The position numbers were made by a program, and so were the translations under genes. From Micromonospora_G sp044458865 (GTDB lineage: Bacteria; Actinomycetota; Actinomycetes; Mycobacteriales; Micromonosporaceae), in the NCBI RefSeq assembly GCF_044458865.1, contig NZ_JBITIH010000010.1:1-64000 (forward strand): DNA of 64,000 bases, in the 5' to 3' direction. Under the pieces are notes generated by a model, which was given only the letters and a program-made list of their open reading frames with translations, was not told the origin of the DNA and made no database searches. The first letter of the stretch is position 1. Each line of letters starts with the position of its first letter. Below, piece by piece: positions 58,190 to 64,000 of the stretch.

Positions 58190-58441
58190 TCAGGAGGTGG
58201 GGGTCAGGTCGCGGAGGAGGCGGGCTTCCTCCACCCGCCAGTAGCCGTGCTCCTTGCCGTCGAGCAGCACCACCGGTACGCGGTCGCCGTACTCACGTTC
58301 GAGTTCGAGATCACCACTGACGTCCACTTCGACCCAACGGTCACCCGTTGCCGCCACCACCCGGTCGATGGCTTCCTTCGCCACGTCGCACAGATGGCAC
58401 CCGGGACGGGTGATGAGGGTCAGTCGCGGTTCGCTCGCCAT
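58190..58441 (-). CDS. Glutaredoxin-like (DUF836) thioredoxin-fold protein
   Basis: An 83-residue thioredoxin-fold protein with a CxxC redox site in TRPGCHLCDVAKEAI (Cys15, Cys18), then the EVDVSGD strand and the cis-Pro loop DRVPVVLLDG. Small proteins of this type transfer electrons or sense disulphide stress; partner unknown. ATG 58441 has GGGAG 7 nt upstream. Homologues are found between rex-hem and bldN-type loci in actinomycetes. It lies 24 nt from the HAD gene on the same strand. The gap upstream (58442-58869, 428 nt) contains scattered A+T-rich segments and several small inverted repeats but no gene I can support. Confidence 0.9.
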   Translation of the reverse strand: MASEPRLTLITRPGCHLCDVAKEAIDRVVAATGDRWVEVDVSGDLELEREYGDRVPVVLLDGKEHGYWRVEEARLLRDLTPTS

Positions 58442-58869
58442 GGTGTTCTCCCAGGTCCGGCACTGATCGCAGAAGTCTGGCACAGTGCCGCCCCGACCGG
58501 TCCCGCGCATCGATGACAGACAGCCCCTCGACACCACCGGTACGTCACGGTACCGTCCACGAGACCACATCCCCGCGTGGAAATATCACCGGCGGGACGA
58601 ACCAGCACCGCTAGCACCTTTGCCGGCGGCACGCCAAGCCGTGCTGCCTTTCGGCGTGTTGCGGTGTTTTAGCAGGTCACACCCCTCATGACCGGACTGT
58701 CCGGGATCCGACAACGCACAATTGGTCCGGTCCATCTGGGCGAATCTGGGAAATACTTTGGCTCTGTGTAACGGACTCGCCACGCGTGGGTGACGTTGGC
58801 CCTATCATCACTCGGGTCGGCTCACCCCTTTTGCTGTGAGTCGACACCCCTCAGCCCGAGGAGGCCGCC

Positions 58870-59037
58870 GTGCCTGTAACTGCACTGCACCAGCACCTCA
58901 AGGGTGCGTGCCGCCAACCGGGGCGGTCCGCCGCCGGTGTGGTGGATCGTGCCGGTCCAGGCCCGGGTCGCGGCATCGCCGCCGCGACGTCGCGGCCACC
59001 GGTTCCGCTGGCGTACCGGCTCGGGGAGGGCCTGTGA
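58870..59037 (+). CDS. Small ORF translationally coupled to bldN
   Basis: A 55-codon ORF (MPVTALHQHLKGACRQPGRS at its start) that ends at a TGA sharing bases with the GTG start of the downstream sigma factor gene (GTGA overlap). It has an excellent Shine-Dalgarno GAGGAGG 5 nt before its own GTG, better than that of many full genes here. The product is Arg/Pro/Gly-rich with no domain. It may be a leader peptide that sets sigma factor translation, or a small functional protein. Confidence 0.6.
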   Translation: MPVTALHQHLKGACRQPGRSAAGVVDRAGPGPGRGIAAATSRPPVPLAYRLGEGL

Positions 59038-60005
59038 GCACTTACGGATACGCGGACGCGGCACGTGGCCGCGAGGTCCGAACCGCCCGCGCCGCCCTGA
59101 ACCAGGGGCTGACCCAGCTGCGTGTCTCCATGGACGACATGCTGAGTCTCGCGGTACGCGGGGAGGGCAGTCCGAAACGGACCCGGAACAGACCACACCC
59201 GAACGAGACGCCGTCACGGCACACACCGCCGGGCAGCAACGCCCGGCCGATCAGCGGTCGGGTGACGAGTCCGACCCGGCCGACGATGCCGGCCCAGCCG
59301 GGACCCGGTCAGACCGGGCCGCGGCCGGACGCACCGGAGACCGAGACCGCGATCCTGCCGGTCGTGCCCGCCGTCGACCCGACGCCCGCACCCTCGGGGC
59401 CGCCGCCGACCGGCTACCCGGACCGGCCGGATCCGTCCGACCCGGCGACCGAGGTGTGGAAGCTGATCGAGCGGGCCCAGCAGGGCGAGTCCGAGGCGTT
59501 CGGGTTGATCTACGACCGGTACGTGGACACCGTCTTCCGGTTCGTCTACTTCCGGGTCGGTAACCGGCAGCTCGCCGAGGACCTGACCTCGGACACGTTC
59601 CTGCGCGCCCTCAAGCGGATCGGCAGCTTCACCTGGCAGGGTCGGGACCTCGGCGCCTGGCTGGTGACGATCGCCCGGAACCTGGTGGCCGACCACTTCA
59701 AGTCCGGTCGCTATCGCCTCGAAGTTACTACGGGTGATGTTCTGGATGCAGACCGTGAGGATCGAGGGCCGGAAGGAAGCCCGGAGTCCGCAGTGGTCGA
59801 ACACATCACCAACATGGCCCTGCTCGGCGCGGTCAAACAACTCAACCCCGAACAGCAGGAGTGCATCGTGCTCCGCTTCCTCCAAGGCTTCTCGGTCGCG
59901 GAAACAGCCCAGACCATGGGGAAGAACGAGGGTGCGATCAAGGCCCTCCAGTACCGGGCCGTACGCGCCCTGGCCCGGCTGCTGCCGGACGGTTTTCAGC
60001 CGTGA
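59034..60005 (+). CDS. bldN: ECF sigma factor, BldN-like
   Basis: A 323-residue extracytoplasmic-function sigma factor with an unusually long N-terminal extension: residues 1-140 are low-complexity, Pro/Thr/Arg-rich, as in Streptomyces BldN, whose N-terminal part is a removable pro-sequence. Region 2 spans ~150-222 (DRYVDTVFRFVYFRVGNRQL, then EDLTSDTFLRALKRI) and region 4 ~258-315 (LNPEQQECIVLRF, EGAIKALQYRAVRAL). BldN controls aerial growth genes in Streptomyces, and the next gene encodes an RsbN-like anti-sigma factor. GTG 59034 overlaps the TGA of the leader ORF. Confidence 0.9.
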   Translation: MSTYGYADAARGREVRTARAALNQGLTQLRVSMDDMLSLAVRGEGSPKRTRNRPHPNETPSRHTPPGSNARPISGRVTSPTRPTMPAQPGPGQTGPRPDAPETETAILPVVPAVDPTPAPSGPPPTGYPDRPDPSDPATEVWKLIERAQQGESEAFGLIYDRYVDTVFRFVYFRVGNRQLAEDLTSDTFLRALKRIGSFTWQGRDLGAWLVTIARNLVADHFKSGRYRLEVTTGDVLDADREDRGPEGSPESAVVEHITNMALLGAVKQLNPEQQECIVLRFLQGFSVAETAQTMGKNEGAIKALQYRAVRALARLLPDGFQP

Positions 60006-60075
60006 GTCCAGCCGATCCCGGTTACTCAGTCGCGGCAACACCGATCACTCATCGTGATAGTGGGACCGAACGGCC

Positions 60076-60104
60076 CGTAACCGGCCGGGCTTACCGGGCG
60101 TTTG
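60076..60104 (+). promoter_or_regulatory. Candidate BldN-dependent promoter upstream of rsbN
   Basis: CGTAAC (60076-60081) and CGTTTG (60099-60104), spaced 17 bp, resemble the BldN promoter consensus CGTAAC-N16-CGTTGA reported in Streptomyces. The -35-like hexamer is perfect; the -10-like hexamer matches in its first four bases and is one base further away. It lies 158 bp before the rsbN start. In Streptomyces rsbN is itself a BldN target. Confidence 0.5.
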
Positions 60105-60261
60105 TCCCGGTGCGACGGGCGGTTGCCCAGGCAAACCGCCGGCCCGTCGGTCCGGCCGACTGAGTTGGTCATGACCGACACGGCCCGGACCCGAGCCGCC
60201 GTCGCACGGTCGGCGACGATGCCGCCCGTACGGCCGTGACCAGCGAAGGGAGGTGCCCGCG

Positions 60262-61341
60262 GTGAATCTGAACATATTCCGCCGCTGGCGCGCCGAGCGC
60301 TTCGCGCAACTTCTCGACGAAGCCAACGGAGGCCGTCGACACCACATCCGCTCCCGTGTCGACGACGACCTCGCCGAACTCGTGACGGTCGGGCAGCGGG
60401 TACGTGGTGCCCAGCCGTCCGTCGACATCGACGTCGACCCCGTGTTCCGAGACGAGCTGCGGATCATGCTGCTCGCCGCCGCCGAACAGGCGGCAATGCA
60501 GAACGCGGGTGGGACCGAGCAGGGCACCCGGCGGACCGGCGGTGCCGGTAGCCGGGCGACACGGGGCGGCCAACGAACCCGGGCACGGGTCCGGGGCTCG
60601 ATCATCGTCGGCGTGGCCGTCGGCGCGATCGCGGTCTCCGGAATGTCGGCGGCGAGCGAGAACGCCCTGCCCGGCGACGCCCTGTACGGGGTCAAGCGCT
60701 CCACCGAACGCGCCCAGCTCGCCCTGGCCAGCTCCGACCTGAGTCGAGGACAGCTCTTCCTCGACTTCGCCCAGACCCGGCTCGCCGAGGCGATCGCGGT
60801 CCAGGACGACCGGGCCGGATTCGCCGCTGTCCTGAACGACATGGACGCGGACACCCGCCAGGGCATCAAACTGCTCAACACCTCGGCCGCACAGCGTCGC
60901 GACGCGGCGGCGCTCGACGCGATCGGTACGTTCCTCACCGGGCAGCGGCGGCAGATCACCGAGTTGTCGGACGGCGCCAGCCACACCAACAGCCAGCGGG
61001 TCTCCGACTCACTCGCCCTGCTCGACTCGATCGGTCGGCGGGCGGACCTGCTCCGCGCCGCGCTCCAGTGCGGCGCGGACCCGGCCGCACGGGTCGACAA
61101 CCTGGGGCCGTTGCCACGGGCCTGCGGTGGCAGCCGCAGCGCGAACGGGCAGCAGCAGAGTTCCTCCCAGGAGAGCAGGCCGCAGAACAACCCAACCCCG
61201 AGTTCGCCACGTCCCGAGGTGTCAGCCGAACCCGAGCTGACCCCGACCAGCAGCCCCGAAAAGCAGTTGGAGCAGGGAACGATCATCAAGAAGCCGGCGG
61301 GTGACACGACCGCTCCGGTGGATGCCCGACCAGCCGAGTAG
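60262..61341 (+). CDS. rsbN: RsbN-like membrane anti-sigma factor (DUF5667)
   Basis: A 359-residue protein downstream of bldN. A cytosolic N-terminus (1-110) with helices able to bind a sigma factor is followed by a membrane helix (~113-131; GSIIVGVAVGAIAVSGMSAA) and an extracellular helical DUF5667 region (~135-270; LPGDALYGVKRSTERAQLAL is the signature). The last ~85 residues are Ser/Pro/Gln-rich. It would hold BldN inactive at the membrane. GTG 60262 has GGGAGG 8 nt upstream. A strong hairpin follows the stop codon, after 30 nt. Confidence 0.88.
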   Translation: MNLNIFRRWRAERFAQLLDEANGGRRHHIRSRVDDDLAELVTVGQRVRGAQPSVDIDVDPVFRDELRIMLLAAAEQAAMQNAGGTEQGTRRTGGAGSRATRGGQRTRARVRGSIIVGVAVGAIAVSGMSAASENALPGDALYGVKRSTERAQLALASSDLSRGQLFLDFAQTRLAEAIAVQDDRAGFAAVLNDMDADTRQGIKLLNTSAAQRRDAAALDAIGTFLTGQRRQITELSDGASHTNSQRVSDSLALLDSIGRRADLLRAALQCGADPAARVDNLGPLPRACGGSRSANGQQQSSSQESRPQNNPTPSSPRPEVSAEPELTPTSSPEKQLEQGTIIKKPAGDTTAPVDARPAE

Positions 61342-61371
61342 AGGCTGGTAGCGCCGCACAGTTCAAGCAAC

Positions 61372-61411
61372 CGTGGTGGGGGTCCAGACCTTGGTCTGGA
61401 CCCCCACCACG
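61372..61411. terminator. Terminator after rsbN
   Basis: A perfect 19-bp inverted repeat (61372-61390 with 61393-61411) with a 2-nt loop lies between rsbN and the next gene on the same strand, the strongest hairpin in the window. Confidence 0.8.
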
Positions 61412-61496
61412 TGTGGGAGCGACATCCGGTGGGGCCGACCCGGTTAGGCTCGCTGGAGGCACGCGCCGTTTCGGTCGATCGGAGGGAGGTCCGCGG

Positions 61497-62372
61497 GTGG
61501 CCCGCACCCGAAAGGTGACCGTCAGCACGGACGCACATGGTCACACCGCCGGCTGGGCCGCGACGGAGCTTGCGGCCAACCTCGCCCCGCCCCCGGACCG
61601 GAACGCCGCCGCCTTCTTCGACGTCGACAACACGATGATGCAGGGCGCCTCGATCTACTGGTTCGCCCGCGGGCTCGCCGCGCGCAAGTACTTCACCACC
61701 GGCGACCTCGCCCGCTTCGCCTGGCAGCAGCTACGGTTCCGACTGCTCACCACCGAACATGCCGGTGACATGTCCCACGCCAAGCAGGCCGCGCTCGCCT
61801 TCGTCGAGGGCTGGCGGGTGGAGGACATGGAACGGCTCAGCGAGGAGATCTTCGACGAGTTGATGGCGCCGAGGATCTGGGCCGGCACCCGGGCCCTGGC
61901 CCAACTACACCTCGACGCCGGCCAGCGGGTCTGGCTGGTGAGCGCGGCGCCGGTCGAGATCGGTCGGGTCATCGCGACCCGGCTCGGACTGACCGGTGCG
62001 ATCGGTACGGTCGCCGAGGTGCAGGACGGGGCGTACACCGGGCGGCTCGTCGGTGACCTGATGCACGGTCCGGCCAAGGCGGACGCCGTACGTCAGCTCG
62101 CCGCGGTGGAGCAGCTCGACCTGGCCAGGTGTGTGGCGTACAGCGACTCCTCCAACGACCTGCCGATGCTCTCGGTGGTCGGCCGCGCGGTGGCGATCAA
62201 TCCGGACAACGCCCTGCGGCAGACCGCCCGGATGCGTGGCTGGGAGGTGCGTGACTTCCGTACGGGTCTGAAGGCCGCCCGGATCGCGGTGCCGTCGACC
62301 GTCGCCGCCGGCCTGCTCGCCGGGGCGGTGACCGCCGGGCTCGCGGTGCGGCGCCGCCGGCAGAACCGATGA
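61497..62372 (+). CDS. HAD-IB family phosphatase with C-terminal membrane helix
   Basis: A 291-residue HAD hydrolase of the SerB/HAD-IB type. Motif I is FFDVDNTMMQGASIYWF (Asp nucleophile in DVDNT, ~43), motif II VWLVSAAPVEIGRVI (~147), motif IV YSDSSNDLPMLSVVG (~215). The C-terminus (STVAAGLLAGAVTAGLAVRRR) forms a membrane helix with a basic end, so the enzyme may act on phospholipid intermediates at the membrane; this fits the acyltransferase gene downstream. GTG 61497 has GGAGG sequences 10 nt upstream. It overlaps the next gene by 4 nt. Confidence 0.88.
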   Translation: MARTRKVTVSTDAHGHTAGWAATELAANLAPPPDRNAAAFFDVDNTMMQGASIYWFARGLAARKYFTTGDLARFAWQQLRFRLLTTEHAGDMSHAKQAALAFVEGWRVEDMERLSEEIFDELMAPRIWAGTRALAQLHLDAGQRVWLVSAAPVEIGRVIATRLGLTGAIGTVAEVQDGAYTGRLVGDLMHGPAKADAVRQLAAVEQLDLARCVAYSDSSNDLPMLSVVGRAVAINPDNALRQTARMRGWEVRDFRTGLKAARIAVPSTVAAGLLAGAVTAGLAVRRRRQNR

Positions 62373-63475
62373 ACGCTCCCGGGCCACTACGCCGGCAACT
62401 GGTCGGTCTCGCCGCGGCCCTGGCCGCCGGTGGCGTCCTGCTCGCCCTACCCGCCGCCACCTCCGACCCGGCACCCGGGCCGAAGGTCGCCACCTTCGCG
62501 GAGGTCTGGCCGGACAGCCAACCGGTGGAGATCCCGGCGTCCCTCCCGGACGGCCCGGCCTACAGTCCGGTCCACTTCCTCGACGCGCGGACCTCAATCG
62601 GCACCGCACCGAGCCCGGAGGGGACGGACCTGCGGCTGGTGCTGCGCGCCGCCGACGGGGCGATCCGCGAACTGCGGCGGCTACCGATCGCCGACGCACC
62701 GCAGTTCACCGGCTTCGCCCGGGACGGTGACCAGTTCGCCTGGGCCGAGTCGACCTCGGGTGACGACGGTGCCGGTCGGACCGAGCTGTGGACGGCGAAC
62801 CTCGCCTCGGCCGAGCCCGCCCGGCGACTCACCACCGACACCGGCGCCGTGGTCTTCTTCAACTCGCAGTACGACATGGTCATCCACGCGGGAAGGCTCT
62901 ACTGGGCGTCGGCGGCCCCCGGTGAGGAGACCGCGACGGAGATCCGTTCGGTGGCGCTCACCGGTGGACCGGTCTCGGTCCGTACCGAGCAGGGTGCGTG
63001 GTCCATCTCCGCGTACCCGTGGTTGGCCAGTGCCGGCACCGGGGCGAGCGGGCCGGTCCTGCTGCGTAACCTCGACGAGCGCAAGGTGATCGAGGTCGAT
63101 GCGACCGCCTCCGAGCTGGTCACCTGTAGCCCCACCTGGTGCCGGGTGCTCGTGCTCGCCAGCGACGGGCCGGGGCGGATCGAGCTGATGCGGCCGGACG
63201 GCACGTCCCGGCAACGGGTGGCCGGCGGGGTGGCCACGGCCGCGATCATCGACGTCGCGGTCCTCGACCGGTTCGAGGTGGTCGCCCTCTCCGACGCGCA
63301 GCGTACGGCCACCGACAGTCAGCAACTGCTGCTGTACGACGTACGTGACCAGCGGACCGTGGTGGTGGCCGAGGGCAGTGGCCTGGTGCTCTGCCGCGAC
63401 GGCATCCTCTGGTGGTCCACCGGGGGCAGCGACATCACCGCGTGGCACGCCCTGGACCTACGCACACTGCGCTGA
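62369..63475 (+). CDS. Exported beta-propeller-like protein of unknown function
   Basis: A 368-residue protein. Residues 1-30 form a signal peptide or anchor (LVGLAAALAAGGVLLALPAA). The rest is made of repeated four-strand units such as FTGFARDGDQFAWAESTS, ELWTANLASAEPARRL and GRIELMRPDGTSRQRVAGG, as in TolB/WD40-like propellers, but no family signature is complete. Two Cys (SPTWCRVLV and VLCRDG) could pair. The start overlaps the HAD-IB stop by 4 nt (ATGA), so the two are co-translated. Function unknown; convergent with the acyltransferase gene. Confidence 0.7.
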   Translation: MNAPGPLRRQLVGLAAALAAGGVLLALPAATSDPAPGPKVATFAEVWPDSQPVEIPASLPDGPAYSPVHFLDARTSIGTAPSPEGTDLRLVLRAADGAIRELRRLPIADAPQFTGFARDGDQFAWAESTSGDDGAGRTELWTANLASAEPARRLTTDTGAVVFFNSQYDMVIHAGRLYWASAAPGEETATEIRSVALTGGPVSVRTEQGAWSISAYPWLASAGTGASGPVLLRNLDERKVIEVDATASELVTCSPTWCRVLVLASDGPGRIELMRPDGTSRQRVAGGVATAAIIDVAVLDRFEVVALSDAQRTATDSQQLLLYDVRDQRTVVVAEGSGLVLCRDGILWWSTGGSDITAWHALDLRTLR

Positions 63476-63507
63476 CCGCCGAACCCCTACTCCGGTGCCG
63501 GGGTCGG

Positions 63508-64000
63508 TCAGGGTCCGAACGGGTCGGGTCGGCGTTCCAGTAGCTGGTGCAGGGTCTGCTGGATGGTCTCGCGTACCTGGTCGGCCAGGTTGAACACGAC
63601 CAGCGGGTCGTCCGCCTGGTCGGCCATGCCCTCGGTCGAGATCGGTGGGCAGAACTCGATCAACCACTTGCTCGGCAGCGGCACCATGCCGAGTGGGCCA
63701 AGCCACGGGAAGGTCGGCGTCACCGGGAAGTACGGCAGTTTGAGCAGCCGGGCCAATGGCTTGATGTCGGCGAGCATGGGGTACGTCTCCTCGGCGCCGA
63801 CGATCGCCACCGGAATGATCGGGGTGCCGGTACGCAGCGCCGCCGAGACGAATCCGCCCCGACCGAACCGTTGCAGCTTGTAGCGGTCGGCGTAGAGCTT
63901 GCCGACGCCCTTGAAGCCCTCGGGGAAGACGCCGACCAGTTCGCCCCGACCCATCAGCCGCTCGGCGTCGGGGTTGCATGCCATCGTGCCGCCGGTCTTG
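63508..64000 (-). CDS. Lysophospholipid acyltransferase (PlsC-like), C-terminal part
   Basis: The last ~164 residues of an acyltransferase whose start lies beyond the window edge. GELVGVFPEGFKGVGK corresponds to motif III (FPEG) of the PlsC/1-acyl-glycerol-3-phosphate acyltransferase family and TPIIPVAIVGAEETYP to motif IV. The catalytic HX4D motif would be upstream, outside the window. It would add an acyl chain to a lysophospholipid at the membrane. The upstream HAD-IB phosphatase gene is convergent. Confidence 0.85.
   Translation of the reverse strand, partial: KTGGTMACNPDAERLMGRGELVGVFPEGFKGVGKLYADRYKLQRFGRGGFVSAALRTGTPIIPVAIVGAEETYPMLADIKPLARLLKLPYFPVTPTFPWLGPLGMVPLPSKWLIEFCPPISTEGMADQADDPLVVFNLADQVRETIQQTLHQLLERRPDPFGP

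Noticed and set aside
1..64000. CRISPR array, tRNA/rRNA genes, insertion sequences, prophage or a defence island
   Set aside because: No regularly spaced repeats, tRNA-like cloverleafs, transposase motifs or phage genes were recognised. The XRE-DUF397 pair is the only toxin-antitoxin-like locus.

Overview
The window is about 71% G+C and almost entirely coding. Its families (DUF397/XRE pairs, DUF3117, a BldN-type sigma factor with its RsbN-type anti-sigma factor, an Rv2578c-type radical SAM protein, Rex-hemACD) are those of a filamentous actinomycete. I infer the family Micromonosporaceae (a Micromonospora-like genome) from the overall gene mix and from a 54-bp interspersed repeat present twice. 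The genus is not proven. No tRNA, rRNA, CRISPR array, insertion sequence or prophage was seen, so this looks like ordinary chromosome.

Region 1 (1-13.4 kb) is mixed housekeeping and accessory: the end of a LacI-type regulator, a radical SAM protein, a CoA-binding protein, a TetR regulator, two DUF4190 membrane proteins around a short-chain dehydrogenase (SDR), a CitE-like CoA-ester lyase divergent from a second SDR, a secreted beta-helix protein, an FMN-binding protein, a KimA-like potassium transporter, an EamA exporter and a HAD hydrolase. Region 2 (13.4-21.1 kb) holds a large secreted GH92 mannosidase, a conserved hypothetical, an XRE-DUF397 pair next to a perfect 44-bp palindrome, a degenerate ORF and a PhzF protein.

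Region 3 (21.2-36.2 kb) resembles the Mycobacterium tuberculosis folP2-tagA-DUF3117-sigE-htrA-tatB-mrp neighbourhood: an MgtE-N/CBS protein, DUF1003, Mrp, TatB, HtrA, an O-methyltransferase, a metallo-beta-lactamase (MBL) fold hydrolase, PepA, DUF3117, PaaX with a PaaG-like hydratase, Tag, an SRPBCC protein, a DivIVA-domain protein, FolP2 and an orphan NuoA. The sigE-rseA genes expected beside htrA are absent. Region 4 (36.3-49.3 kb) carries a small HTH protein with twin operators, an anchored surface protein, KorAB (2-oxoacid:ferredoxin oxidoreductase), a potassium channel, a secreted phospholipase A2, a cyclase-NB-ARC-TPR signalling protein, an FmdB zinc ribbon divergent from a lytic transglycosylase, and a double-GNAT protein.

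Region 5 (49.3-64 kb) is the tetrapyrrole and development block known from Streptomyces: hemB, then rex-hemA-hemC-hemD joined by 4-nt overlaps under a promoter containing a Rex operator; a histidine kinase/LuxR response regulator pair; a HAD phosphatase; a glutaredoxin-like protein; then an unannotated-size leader ORF coupled to bldN, rsbN with a BldN-like promoter, a HAD-IB phosphatase, a beta-propeller-like exported protein and the end of a PlsC-type acyltransferase.

Many genes lack a Shine-Dalgarno (SD) sequence and instead have a TANNNT hexamer 6-7 nt before the start codon, the signature of leaderless transcripts. Convergent gene pairs are usually separated by strong GC-rich inverted repeats, annotated as terminators.
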